DNA of 64,000 nucleotides from Branchiostoma floridae (Eukaryota; Chordata; Leptocardii; Amphioxiformes; Branchiostomatidae): NCBI RefSeq assembly GCF_000003815.2, contig NC_049992.1, positions 20,102,648 to 20,166,647 of the forward strand, read 5' to 3'. Shown piece by piece: positions 13,001 to 22,159 of this stretch (position 1 is its first letter; each line of letters starts with the position of its first letter). The notes under the pieces were generated by a model. It saw only the letters and a program-made list of their open reading frames with translations, ran no database searches and was not told where the DNA came from. The position numbers and the translations under genes were made by a program.

Positions 13001-13314
13001 TTGCAAAAAAAAATCAGCGTTTGGCTATACGCATTGCAATCGCTTAAAAGTAAGAATTTTCTTTTTAACTGTATTCTGTAAACCAGAAAACAAGTAAAGC
13101 GCTGTATCTTCTGTATAATGCAGGTCATGCAAGGCTATATACATCGATACTTTTCAGATTTAAACGTCTGTCCTTTAAAATTTGAATACATCGATCCACA
13201 AGACTACTTGCCATTGAAGTTAAATTGGGAGTAGAAAATTCAGTACATACCCACAGCCATGGCCAAGATGGCGGCCAGGACTAGTGTTGGGGTCTTCATT
13301 GTTGGTCGATATAC
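2282..13314 (-). CDS. Secreted MACPF (perforin-like) domain protein, multi-exon gene, 3' end outside window
   Basis: Gene-level entry; the exons are listed separately. On the minus strand, exons with GT-AG borders and matching phases run from a signal-peptide exon (13.3 kb) through acidic and helical exons to four MACPF-domain exons (5.7-2.3 kb). The last visible exon carries the family signature W-G-T-H-Y, six residues, then G-G. MACPF proteins generally insert into membranes as oligomeric pores and act in immunity, venom or development; which role applies here cannot be read from sequence. The signal peptide implies secretion. The domain is incomplete: its C-terminal part must lie left of base 2282, where only repeats are visible, so the gene probably leaves the window. 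One exon is probably missing between 6780 and 5718, because the phases do not join there, and a 584-base gap hides sequence upstream of that point. The exon chain is inferred from splice signals and phase, not from transcripts. Confidence 0.8.
2810..3050 (+). repeat. Intronic repeat with (TCA)n tail
   Basis: A decayed stretch ending in a TCA microsatellite (about 3024-3043), the form of a retroelement 3' end. No conserved motif could be read. Confidence 0.3.
3188..3300 (-). CDS. MACPF gene, MACPF-domain exon
   Basis: 113 nt, acceptor CACTAG, donor TTCC|GTAAGT, phase 2 in and 1 out. It contains YEIFMDDVTPDRLN and FISLPESYFSPG, the segment that precedes the G-T-H signature in MACPF proteins. 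Confidence 0.8.
3420..3512. repeat. Compound microsatellite CTGT/CT/AT with AG arm
   Basis: (CTGT)n, (CT)n and (AT)n tracts run directly into an AG-rich tract. CT and AG arms flank the AT core, so the stretch could fold as a hairpin. Confidence 0.8.
3800..4077 (+). mobile_element. Penelope-like retroelement remnant, GIY-YIG-type endonuclease part
   Basis: A single frame with one stop, opposite to the host gene and inside its intron. It reads LYIGETKRIFETRIQ and, 60 residues on, VTDHITRNNCLIDWKEAGVI. The YIG motif followed by an xDH...IDW block is typical of the endonuclease at the C-terminus of Penelope-like elements. The reverse transcriptase part is not seen. Confidence 0.5.
4273..4620 (-). 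CDS. MACPF gene, central MACPF-domain exon
   Basis: 348 nt, phase 2-2, acceptor CAAACAG, donor TTCAG|GTAACA. It encodes the MACPF core leading into the first membrane-inserting helix cluster: GIYDTNVGSYTFSSTEEYR, a helical KSAVTSAKAMFQEEI, a Gly-rich patch (GGLFGIGFSVGGG), a Ser-rich run, and then the strand toward the next exon (LEINIF). The serine run lies where family members vary in length. Confidence 0.8.
5200..5420 (+). repeat. Dispersed repeat with ACCAAATATCA...AGTTAT core
   Basis: Contains a run of G followed by TTACCAAATATCATCAGG and AAGTTATGATGTACA. The core recurs, in either strand, near 21.2, 36.2, 38.3, 53.1 and 61.2 kb. It is non-coding. Confidence 0.45.
5606..5718 (-). CDS. 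MACPF gene, first MACPF-domain exon
   Basis: 113 nt, acceptor ATATAG, donor CAAAC|GTAAGA, phase 0 in and 2 out. It encodes the early MACPF strand pattern YLGVGFDGRGVYSAES, followed by a Cys (SCENLQT) as is common near the domain start. Confidence 0.75.
5814..6720. repeat. Degenerate tandem repeats in a MACPF gene intron
   Basis: Two units of about 116 bp (5814 and 5930, ACGAAATCG...GGCAAGC). They are followed by a looser repeat with TATTGTGGTTGGCCGTTC near 6178, 6331, 6487 and 6595 (spacing 108-156 bp). No coding signal. Confidence 0.6.
6780..6837 (-). CDS. MACPF gene, probable exon end on the other side of the gap
   Basis: Open frame ESFLMYWSFEASHGDVLL from the gap edge to a strong donor (TTGA|GTAAGT) in phase 1. 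The next recognised exon (5606-5718) opens only in phase 0, so one further exon, or a different donor, is needed. Confidence 0.45.
6838..7421. other. Assembly gap (584 N)
   Basis: Ns interrupt the MACPF gene between two partial exons. The number is not a round default, so it may be an estimated size. Confidence 0.95.
7422..7470 (-). CDS. MACPF gene, exon cut by assembly gap
   Basis: The acceptor at 7471-7472 (TTTAAAG|AGATAC) keeps the phase 2 of the previous exon and gives the open stretch GKGSSGGQTAAFTY before the run of Ns. An alternative acceptor (ATACAG) gives another open frame, so the exact start is uncertain. Confidence 0.5.
7692..8340 (+). repeat. 85-bp minisatellite made from an exon end and its 5' splice site
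   Basis: Seven near-identical 85-bp periods, with CTGTCATCC starting at 7761, 7846, 7931, 8016, 8101, 8186 and 8271, plus a 69-bp shortened copy at 7692. Read on the minus strand, each unit is the last ~68 nt of the coding exon at 8271-8371 plus the start of its intron, so every full unit carries a copy of the donor CAG|GTTGGT. The 7761 copy has GTTAGT. The 7692 copy has lost the GT. Confidence 0.9.
8271..8371 (-). CDS. MACPF gene, exon whose 3' end seeds a minisatellite
   Basis: 101 nt, acceptor TGTCAG at 8372-8374, phase 0 in and phase 2 out, donor GACAG|GTTGGT. It encodes a segment with PPGWEIRHKYKYKDD. The last ~68 nt of the exon and the first ~17 nt of the intron form the unit of the 85-bp array that follows. 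The first donor must be used: in-frame reading past it meets a TAA inside the next repeat unit. Confidence 0.7.
8681..9156 (-). CDS. MACPF gene, long helical exon
   Basis: 476 nt, entering in phase 1 (acceptor TTAG) and ending in phase 0 at GAG|GTGAGT, with about 158 codons open. The first third contains short glycine/asparagine-rich motifs (a TTSIGQQCNLN segment). The rest alternates Ala, Lys, Glu and Leu and looks helical (FLAAAAKEIGGKVVSKLGDR, then a KQMDKFDDEYKDLL stretch). No family recognised. It lies between the acidic repeat exons and the membrane-attack part, so it may act as a stalk or oligomerisation segment; that is a guess. Confidence 0.75.
9674..9760 (-). CDS. MACPF gene, tandem acidic exon copy 3
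   Basis: 87 nt, phase 1-1, acceptor CTAG, donor GAAG|GTAATC. It encodes a Glu-rich run followed by AYDGAVIGHYSSAFE. This is the most diverged of the three related exons. Confidence 0.7.
9979..10058. repeat. (CT)n microsatellite
   Basis: About 75 bases of almost pure CT in a MACPF gene intron. It creates a false Leu-Ser ORF. Confidence 0.95.
10839..10922 (-). CDS. MACPF gene, tandem acidic exon copy 2
   Basis: 84 nt, phase 1-1, acceptor CAACAG, donor GAAG|GTAACG. It ends in NYNVAGIGDNGSTFE. It is the same length as copy 1 and has the same acidic start followed by the Y...IG...STFE motif. Confidence 0.7.
11137..11220 (-). CDS. MACPF gene, tandem acidic exon copy 1
   Basis: 84 nt, phase 1-1, acceptor TTCAG, donor GAAG|GTAACG. 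It ends in the motif NYDVEEIGSQDSTFE, shared in pattern (Y-x-x-x-x-I-G, then S-[TA]-F-E) with the exons at 10839-10922 and 9674-9760. All three also share the same donor context, which points to exon duplication. Confidence 0.7.
11323..11397 (-). CDS. Possible optional phase 1-1 exon of the MACPF gene
   Basis: 75 nt between TTACAG and A|GTATGT. It is open in the required frame and phase-symmetric (1-1), so it could be included or skipped without a frame change. It encodes a neutral, Leu/Val-rich segment unlike the acidic exons around it. It may be a cassette exon or a chance open stretch. Confidence 0.3.
11565..11703 (-). CDS. MACPF gene, acidic exon
   Basis: 139 nt, entering in phase 0 (acceptor TAGAG|GAG) and leaving in phase 1 (AAAG|GTTAGT). 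The first half is rich in Asp, Glu, Ser and Thr. The second half is a Leu/Lys-rich helix (LLDLLKKLIASK). I know no family match. Confidence 0.65.
11903..11961 (-). CDS. MACPF gene, short helical exon after the signal peptide
   Basis: 59 nt, from a TTACAG acceptor to a CAG|GTAACG donor. It enters in phase 1 as required by the signal exon and leaves in phase 0. It encodes a short amphipathic stretch (MEKIVRQLRLLAGQ). Confidence 0.7.
12229..12964 (+). mobile_element. TTAA/CCCT inverted-repeat element, copy 4, with LINE insert
   Basis: Bounded by TTAACCCTATTCACAC and GTCCGGTCTGAATAGGGTTAA. Internal GTTGCCATTGCAAC (12404-12417) is one base off the palindrome of other copies, and TGACGTCA lies at 12778-12785. 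A LINE 3' end sits inside (12433-12724). It lies upstream (on the minus strand, 5' side) of the second MACPF gene exon, in the first coding intron. Confidence 0.75.
12433..12724 (+). mobile_element. 5'-truncated LINE 3' end inside a TTAA element
   Basis: Reads KYKSYQHRIDVFKNSYFPRT, IVEWNLLSP and LNSFKERLQ, then a stop, a 3' UTR and a GATACA-type tail. YxxSFFPRTIxxWN..LP is a common C-terminus of reverse transcriptases of non-LTR elements. A shorter copy of the same 3' end lies at 31826-31899 on the other strand. Confidence 0.75.
13251..13314 (-). CDS. MACPF gene, exon with start codon and signal peptide
   Basis: ATG at 13299 reading down. The 16 full codons give MKTPTLVLAAILAMAV, a basic start followed by a hydrophobic core typical of a secretory signal peptide. 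The exon ends in phase 1 at a consensus donor (G|GTATGT). A polypyrimidine tract and CAG sit directly upstream of the 5' UTR stub (exon start 13314), so an untranslated first exon probably lies further upstream at a higher coordinate; I could not locate it. Confidence 0.8.
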
Positions 13315-13878
13315 CTGGAAAAAAACACATTCTAAAATATGCACTCATGTGCTACATAAAGACACACTCGTCTACAAGGTAGGTCAATCTTAATAAGCTG
13401 CTTGTATATCGGTGCTGATATATGGTAAATGTTTCCCGTCCTGAATATATGTCTATGATAATGCAAACAGTGTAAATTTAAATGAATTATCTTACAGAAT
13501 TTAAGTCTCATCCGACCAATACATTTTAAAAACTAATCTGACCGTATGGGGTCTTTTTGGAGCCCATTTTGATTCGCTGATATACATATTTCTTGTGGTT
13601 CTTTTTGTTCTTTTGTATTCAATTTTCAGCAAGCAATGAAAATTATCTTGACATGTTTTGGTTTCAAAATTTTAAGAAAAAAATGAACTTTATTGGGAAT
13701 CAACTGGCAGTGTACAATGTTAAAGGCATGTCCACTGAATTGTTTTGTTTTTACACAAACATCAACAATGCATTTTAAATTCACACAAAGTTGACAGTTA
13801 TATACTTTAAGGGCAAACCCCAAGTAACGCAAGCTTACCAGTTTACGTGCGCGTGCAGGGCCAGTTTACGGTCACTTA

Positions 13879-14601
13879 TACCCTCCTCACATTAGGAACG
13901 AAAATCGATCAGAAGACTAGACTACGATCTCTAAACGACATTTTCGTGAGTAAGACGTCCGGTGTTCTCTCGATCATCTTGCGAGTTGTAGGGATCGCCG
14001 GCGATTTTTAGGGTCGTACGATGGTCGCAGAGCAGCGAAACATGTTCTTAACATAACTGACAAGTCGCAGGAGATCGCAGAGCTCGTTACCAAGTCGCAG
14101 ATCGTGCGTGCAAATCGTGCGTACCTCGCAAGGGTATCGGTCGACTTTCGATTGATAGCCGTGCGTAAATCTAGCACAGACCTAGTTATTAATCATCGAG
14201 CGCAAATTGGATGGCGAACGCCCGTCAGTCGGGCGACTTTCGGGCGACTTTCGCCCGACTTCCTTTTGTTTACAAATACTGAATGTCAGGGTAGTTCTGA
14301 CATTGTGGCCCCTGTGGCAGTTTATAGGCTGGCTTTGTGACACAATTACGACAACAAAAGAAACAACATTTATTGATATTTTGCCTTTCTGTGAGGAACT
14401 TTTTGTGTTACTTTGTCCGCGTGCAAGAGGTCAAGGGAAGGTCAAGGGAGGTTCAATATCATAGATTTATTTTGAAATGATCGTACGAGCCTCGCTTATA
14501 TGTGACGGGAACAGTTTTTGGACCATATTAATCTTAATAACAGCCGACCTTCCTGCGATCGCGAAGTACGTCCGAAGATCGTATATAATGTGAGGGGGGT
14601 A
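13879..14601. mobile_element. Possible non-autonomous inverted-repeat element, 723 bp
   Basis: TACCCTCCTCACATTA at the left matches the reverse of TAATGTGAGGGGGGTA at the right (14 of 16). The interior is rich in CGATC and GCGACTTTC short repeats and has no convincing ORF. Target duplication is unclear. Confidence 0.4.
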
Positions 14602-15679
14602 ATATAGGCAGATGCAGACTTCGAGGTGAATTCTGAAAAAGAAAATGTTTTTCAGCAGGCAAGAAGTACGTCTATATGATCTATGTGTATGGATCTTATT
14701 TATGATATATGTTTGCATCCAGCAACCGACTAAACATTTGAAAAGCCTGACAACAGTTTAAATTGACGCATGGGATCGTAGAACACTGTTATAGATGGCC
14801 CGGTTTTGATCGTAATTCTCAACCGCTAACTTCGTCCCCTCTTTCTAAATCCCACAATCGCTATATCAACTGCAACATCGTCTAAAACCAAACCTGCCGT
14901 TTTTATCTCAAGATTCCATGGTGATTTTATAAATATTTGTTATCCAAAGGAAGTCTTAAAGATTACATGAAAACAATTGACTGTTGTCACCTAGCCGGTA
15001 GTTTTTGAACGCCATGTTGTATCACGTGACTATGCAGTTCAAGCTTGTGCACTGAAGAGCAGGGCAAATTCGCTAAGGGGCGCTGTTTTAGCCAAATTCA
15101 TGTGGAGAGGGAACGGCTCGATGAAGCCATATGTATACTGAACGCGTTTCAAGGCCAATAACTATCTATACAATTGATAAAATCATATAAATGCGTCGCC
15201 GATGTCATGAGTAACTTTGGGCAAGTTGTGGAACAGCATGGCGATAAGAGTGGCGTTCTGTTGAGGCAAAGATGACTTATCGGCACGTTTAGTGGCGATG
15301 CAAAGTGCACGGCATGGCGTCGATGTACACATTTATCCATCGTGTTGTCTCAGTGGACTACTTAGGGAACTTTTAATGGGAAAATATCAATTATATGGCC
15401 TTTAGAAAAATAATCCCAGGGAGAAACACCAACTGAACGTAAACTGGTCACCCTGAAAGAATTCTTGGCAGCAGACTTGTTTATTGAAGAAGCTCGCACG
15501 GTGATAAATCCAACAGAAGAAATATGATGCAACACAGAAGTTGAGGCAGACCGACTAAAATATTTTCCAAAAAGAGAGCCTTTGACTTTAGCCAGTGCGC
15601 TTTCCCTACACAAATTGACCGTAAACTGGTAACCTTGCGTTACAGATACTAAAATTAGGGAAATACGATTTACACATAT

Positions 15680-16130
15680 TGGCGCCAAGAAGTCACGATA
15701 AGGTCACAAGAACAATACTGGATAAGTCCTTATATATATCCATTTGACTCATTGTACAGACGAATAGCTTGGTGACGAAACGAGTTACTGAGAACTGTAC
15801 GGGCTGTTGGTACAGTGAGTTCGGACTTATTTCTGAGCCTTCGCCCTTTGGCCATAGACCTTGTTGGTGGGACCAGAACATGTATAGGGTGGCTTTCCTC
15901 TAGCATACCCTTTAACAGTTCCACTGCGGCCGCTTCTGGCCTTTCTTTCAAGATTTGTAAGGCTGGTACAGTGGGTCTAATCCCTAGTGAGATTATCCTG
16001 AGCGCTCTCCGCTGTACTCTCTCGATGGACTGTTCTTTGCTACAGTCCACCAGTTAAACATATGCGTACTCAGGCATAGGTCTCACGAGGGTAATGTACA
16101 CTTAAATCAGATCAGTCAAGTCCTTTGGCT
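15680..16130 (-). mobile_element. LINE reverse transcriptase C-terminal fragment
   Basis: Minus-strand frame with EQSIERVQRRALRIISLGI and LSNSFRHQAIRLYNESNGY, the typical region after the RT core (x-IERVQ-RALRII). The ORF just downstream (15362-15688, 108 codons) is not recognised and may be its tail or unrelated. Confidence 0.65.
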
Positions 16131-16189
16131 GACTCGACACAAGGCACTGGTTTCCCCCGAGACTGAGTGTTGGCGGGACCGGGACTTAT

Positions 16190-19100
16190 GTGTTGAAACA
16201 GATCTGTAGCAGATGGTTCAGCCAAGATCCTCACAACGCTCCAGCTATGACAACGCAGGCAAGGCCAAGGCCAACAGGAGTTACCCTTCTCCCCCTCCGC
16301 AACTCGGAAGGAAGGATGACAACTGTCCCCCGCCTAGCAGACGCGGGGCCCCCTTCAGATCTGGTATGCCTGGTGAGTTCCGGCCCAGAAGGAAAGACGG
16401 AAAAATGAAACCACCCTTCTCTCCAGATGGGTCTTACAGAAATGGCGACACGTCCCACAAGCAGCCTATGCCTTCACCAGGTGTATCTTCAAACCGGAGC
16501 GAGAACACATATCAGAGAGCGTTCACACCTCCACCGCACGGTGCTAACAACGCCAACGGCCCGGTGAACTTCTGCGCACCCGATATGCCAAACGGCCCGG
16601 TCCCTCCTGACCCTGCTCCATTCTTCTTCCCGCCCTGGTTTTAAGAATGGCCCTCCCCAGCAGAGATGTATGGCCGTCCCCCAGCAGGTGGAGTACTTCC
16701 CCCGTGGCCCAGACCTCCGCCGTTCCCGTACTTTAACTACCCCAGGAATGGCCCTCCTCCACCTAGGCGTATGGCGGGGCAGTGTTAGCAGTAGACGTCG
16801 GACACGCAACCAGCACGGAACATCTTTCGGACATAATTTGCGACCTCAACTATTTGTATGAATATGTGTATTCCTCAACGGACTCAGATGCCGAGGAGTA
16901 GACTATCTTTGAACCCTTGCAAAACTAGAAACTTTGGTATATCCATAGGTTTCTGGAACATTCACGGACTCGGTAAAAAGTTAGGATAGTAAGTTTATGA
17001 ATGAGCTCAATGGGTTTGACTTCTTTTCCCTTATGAAGACCTGGCACACTGGTGAGTTATCTTTCCCTGATTATCTTTATTTTAGTAGCTGTAGAACTAA
17101 ATCTAAGAAGGCTAGAAGGAATTCGGGTGGGATTCTATTCCTATTCAAAAAACAATACAGAAATCTAGTCACTAAATTGGAAAACAAAAGCGAAGACATT
17201 CTATAGGTTAGATTAGATAAACAGTTATTTAACAGTGACAGAAACATATATCTAGCGTCTGTGTACATTAGTCCTCAGAGATCAACTATTCATGCAAACA
17301 GAACATGTGACATTTTTGACATATTGGAAGAAGACATCTCACATTACAGTAATATTGGGGACATATTGGTGGGGGGTGACTTTAACGCCCGAGTAGGAAC
17401 CCTGAATGATTATGTCACAGATGACACCCCGATTATCTATTGTAAAATTCTTCCAAAAGACTATAGTTTTGACCACCCTCTCCCTAGATCCAATGTGGAT
17501 GAAACTCAACCAACAGTTTTTGGTAAAAATCTAATAGACCTTTGTATCAATAGCAAAGTTAGAATACTTAACGGGAGAACGCCCGGAGACCTCCTTGGTA
17601 AACCAAAGTGCTATCAGCCAAATGATGTAGTGTAGTAGACTATGTACTAGCTAGCGAGGACATAGTTCTCCGTAAATCAATCTTCTTTCACATTAAAGCA
17701 TTATCGCCACTCTCCGACCATTGCAAACTCACTCTACTGTTAGAAGGCAACCCAAAACCACTTAAATCCCAACAAAAGGTAAACTGTCGACAATACCTTA
17801 TAGAAGATTTACATGGAATTCGGATTCTAGTGAAAAGTTCACCGAAATAATTAACTCAGTATCTTTTTCCTCAAACATTGACAGATTCATCCACAAAAAT
17901 TACGAGCTAAAACCAGAATCATTAGAGATTGCACTACAAGACCTCACTACACCATTACAAGAAGCCGGAAAAAAGTCTCTTACCCTACATAGCACAAAAA
18001 AGACGAAATGACAACCCAGTTCAAAACAATCAAACAAGAAGAAATGGATTAATCAAACATGCGCTTCTGCTAGACGTGAACTGCAAAACCTTGCTAAGCT
18101 TCTCTCCAAAAATCCACGCGACCCTCATATTCGATGATCCTATTTCGTTAAGAAAAAACAATACACCAGACTTATACGGAAAGTCAAGAAAGGGCACAAA
18201 GAAAAGATCTTTAAGCAACTAAATTTATTATCCGATAACAACCCTTCGGGCTTTTGGTCACTTCAAGAGTACAAATCTAATGACAAAACTGACGACCACG
18301 AAACGATTCCAGCTGAAAACCTACACTCGCACTTCAAAAAGCTTTACGGAATAGACCCAAACCCCACCTCGAAACCACGCAGCAGCTTTGAAACACACAA
18401 TCATAGAAAATGAATTATATAAGCTGGAGAAAAATCTTAAAAATAATCCCCTGGACTTCCCAATAAGCAAAGCTGAAGTTAAACAGGCACTCTCTAATCT
18501 TAAACGGCAAAGCTTCGGGAAGTGATCTCATTCGAAATGAAATGTTGAAGTGCTCATCAAACATTATATTAGAACCACTAGTCAAACTTTTTAACCTGTT
18601 CCTGTCTGCAGGGTACTTTCCCCACGAATGGTGCATCGGCCACATTGTAGCATTACACAAAGGTGGTACAAAAGATGACCCTAACAATTACAGGGGAATC
18701 TCAGTGACGAGCAAAACTATTCACTATTCTATTTTAAACACACGCCTTACAGAGTTCTTAGACGAGTACAAACTAATCTCACCCAACCAAACCAACCAGG
18801 AACTTTTACATTCTTATTAAATGCATGTATGAAAAACCCAGCACATGCGTCAAAACGCCATCCGGCCTAACACCTCCGTTTGTTACCAATAAGGGTGTCA
18901 AGCAGGGGTTCAACATAAGCCCTACCCTTTTTAACCTTTTTATAAACGACCTTGTTCACGAGTTAGATAATACCGAATGTTATCCACCCGCACTCAATAA
19001 TTTATTAGCGTCATGTTTACTATATGCAGACGATGTTGTTTTATTCTCTGAGACCGAAAAAGGACTGCAAAGCGCTTTAACATGCATTGGCATAATACCG

Positions 19101-21060
19101 GTCATAAGCCTTATACCGGTCGATTAAATATAGTGGAACTTAAAGAGATCTACACATGCAACAATAGTTATTTCTGAGGTATGCACACTTCAGACATCTA
19201 GGTGCCCAATACATAATTTACAAAGCATCGATAACAACGCATTCGAAGACAACAAGGCCAAAAGTTTTCAGGTCATTTTAGGGGCAGGCGAGCTCGTCGT
19301 GGGACAAACACACTGTCACGTTCATCGCCAGATTTGTAGATAATAATCACATGTGCTCACGGCACAAGACGAGCATGATTCAACAGCAATCTTGAATTTC
19401 TTTTGGTGACCTACAACTCGTGTAAAAGTGTGAGGAACCGTTGCATAATAGCCCGGATCTACGGCTGAATGGGTCAAATTGAACGTACGCCGCCATTTTC
19501 CCGCCATTTTTAATGCTACGGCCAGCAGTAAAGTTTTACGTCATAGCGGTTGTGACGGACCAAAATTAAATGAAAATTCTTGTCAGTATACGCCCATTTT
19601 CTCATGACTTTTTGTATGCTCATGCAGATTTTTTTGTGTGCAACTACTAACAGGAAAGAAAGGAACAATAGAGGATGAATAAAGGTACATAGCGGCAGTT
19701 AATTGTGCCGTGTTTCGTTCGACCGGTAAAGTGCACCCCCTTCCAACCACGCGCCCGTTCTCCGTGCAATTCCGCGGTGTGTTCCAATTACGATCTTATG
19801 TTTTTAGCAGGACCAGAGAGACAAAATAATTTACACAGAAGAAGTGGCAAAGGTAAGCTGTAACAGCAACATGTAACTGGAGAAAATGATGCGTTGATCA
19901 TTTGCCAAATTAGCATTGCTTGAGAAATTGCAGTAAACCGACCGGTATTATGCCAATGGATGTTAGATAAACTAAACATATTCTGCACCAAATGGAAGCT
20001 CGAAGTGAACCTAAAGAAAACAAAAATTATTATAGTCAACAAATCTGGCCGATTATTTTCAAAACAAAACTTTTTTTCGGACAAGAGAGAGTAGACATCG
20101 TACTTCATACTGCTACCTAGGTATTACCATAACATCATCAGGTACCTTTTCATTAGCCAAAAAACAATTGTCAAACAAAGCGCGCAAAGCCATGCACAGC
20201 TTCAAATGTCTAACTCGTTCATCAGTCTCACCCGGTAGCCTTCTAAGAATATTCGAATCCTGCGTTAAACCCATTCTGTTATATGGTTTTGAAATTTGGG
20301 GTATTGAGAAATTAAATGATACATCTCCGATCGAAATTACACACAACCAATTCTGCAAGAACATTCTTGGAGTCTCTAGAAATAGTAGTAATTTAGCATG
20401 TAGGTCCGAATTAGGCAGATTTCCACTAGACATAGATATTTCAGTTCGACTTGTAAAATATTGGTTGTGTTTAACACAAATGGATTTCACTACGCATCCA
20501 ATACAAGTAAATGCACTCTTGGAACAGCACAACGATCACTTTTACAGCGTGTTAAAGATATACTTGATTAAAGTGGATATTCTTATATCTGGTACTCTGA
20601 CAACTCACTCTGTGACCTTGTATATGTATGTAATATGATAAGGAACAGAATTACCAATATGTATATCCAGACGTCTCTACATAATATAAGTATAGATACC
20701 GGTAAGTTGAGATTATACAAAACTTGTAAATCTGTATACGCTTGAGAGAAGTACTTAGGACTAGTTAATTTCGAGCTTCGCTCCGCATTAAGCAAAGTCA
20801 GAATGAGCGCTCATCCTCTTGAAGTGGAAAGAGGGAGATATAAGAGCTTACCAGTGTGTGAAAGAATTTGTAAATATTGTACATCAAAGCAGTGGGAGAC
20901 GAAACACATTTCATTTCCAAATGGTCATTCAACGAAACCGAAAGAATGACCTAAATATGACTCTTGTCATTTTATCTCCAAACATCATTCTTGTAGATTC
21001 CTTCTGTAAATTCTGTCAATATGTTCTTTCTTAATCAAGTAGATACGCTTGCAGCTGCAT
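16190..21060 (+). mobile_element. Nearly complete non-LTR retrotransposon (LINE), inactive
   Basis: In order: a proline-rich ORF1-like frame (16213-16644, 143 codons), an AP-type endonuclease (about 16940-17640, with ILVGGDFNARVG), a reverse transcriptase (about 18440-19076 and 19967-20640, with YRGISV, GVKQGFNISPTLFNLFIND and YADDVVLF), and a Cys-containing tail (PVCERICKYC, about 20850). Stops and frameshifts occur throughout. The RT is split by a TTAA-flanked element (19077-19966). The order fits a CR1/L2-like clade; the clade is an inference. Confidence 0.8.
19077..19966. mobile_element. TTAA-flanked inverted-repeat element inside the LINE
   Basis: Left end TTAA then CATGCATTGGCATAATACCG; right end is the reverse with one mismatch, then TTAG. 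TIRs are about 23 bp. Removing the element with one TTAA restores the LINE frame (...LQSAL, then DKLNIFCTKWKLE). There is no transposase ORF. The TTAA target suggests piggyBac or Kolobok type; the TIR start does not match the CCCT family in this window. Confidence 0.75.
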
Positions 21061-21137
21061 TAGCATGTGCAATTAGTGCTGATTGTCATGATTTATGCGG
21101 AATGTTGAAAAATTGATATATTCTTTTTACTAACATT

Positions 21138-21330
21138 TGTTTTGTGTGCCTGTGTGTCTATCAACAGGATAATTCAAGAACGATTAAATGGATTGGTTTC
21201 ATACTTAGTGTGTTGGTGGGGTGTTATGGACACTGATAAAATTCAATTTTTGCCCCTTAGCGGCTTCCCTTGGTACTGCAATTTTTTTATAACTCGTGTT
21301 CTGAACGTGTTCTTTTTGGTCAAGTAGCCT
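21138..21330 (+). repeat. Dispersed repeat (GATAATTCAAGAACG type)
   Basis: CAACAGGATAATTCAAGAAC, then ATGGATTGGTTTCATACTTA and GTGTTGGTGGGGTG. The same order recurs at about 36240, 38270 and 38510, and in reverse complement elsewhere. Confidence 0.5.
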
Positions 21331-21974
21331 CTCTCCAACTGTTCCCAACTTCCAACTCTTGGCTTCTTTGTTCAGAATCACGGACACAGACAATAGACAG
21401 TTTCACAGTAGGGAAGTGGGCCTGACACTTCTACGTAACGTAACACCTACATGGCTTCTCTTTGATATACTGATTGATCAAAGAATATGATTTGCATCCA
21501 AAGTGATCACGATGATGCTAACAATTTTCTTGGTGCCAATAAGGCGACATTGCTGTTGAAGATTGCCAGACTTCACACTTCTATGATGATAAGCTGCATC
21601 CCAGAAACACAACAAAAGCATAACAAAACATATCAACATAACCAGAAAAACAACAATGTTGCAATCTGCTCAATTCTGCCACACTTACAGTAGCTCACAA
21701 AAAACGTCTTATTTATTGCACTTTTAACGCTATGAATTGACTGTAATTCTGCCCTAGAAAGTTGCACGTATGCGTACGGGTGCGAGGTCATCAGAGGTTA
21801 TTGTGTTGTGTGAATAGGAGACTTGGCGGGCGGTTTCCGCAGCTGGGCGGATGATGCTGGAAGTGTCATAATGCAGGGCCGTAAAATATTTACCCCTAAT
21901 GACAATTTGATGGTTCCCGGGAGGGGTTCTGGCACCTTTCCTTAGAATTGAATAGTATTGCTCCGCCCCGAGGT

Positions 21975-22093
21975 CAGTGCCGGCAGAGGTTAGGTTTTGA
22001 CACAGCAAGATACAATACAAAAAAGAAAGCCCGATAAAAACGACTAAAACGTTAAAGAAACAGCCGGAGCCTAACCTCTGCTTCAAGAGTACA
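21975..22093. mobile_element. Possible relative of the 46-kb MITE
   Basis: GCCGGCAGAGGTTAGG at the left and CAGCCGGAGCCTAACCTCTG at the right form an imperfect inverted repeat. The right end matches the TIR of the 46008-46219 element closely. Confidence 0.35.
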
Positions 22094-22159
22094 GTTTGCC
22101 GCTGTGGCTCAAGGTCGACCTTGCCTGGACCCGACACTACTGCCACTACACATGCCATG

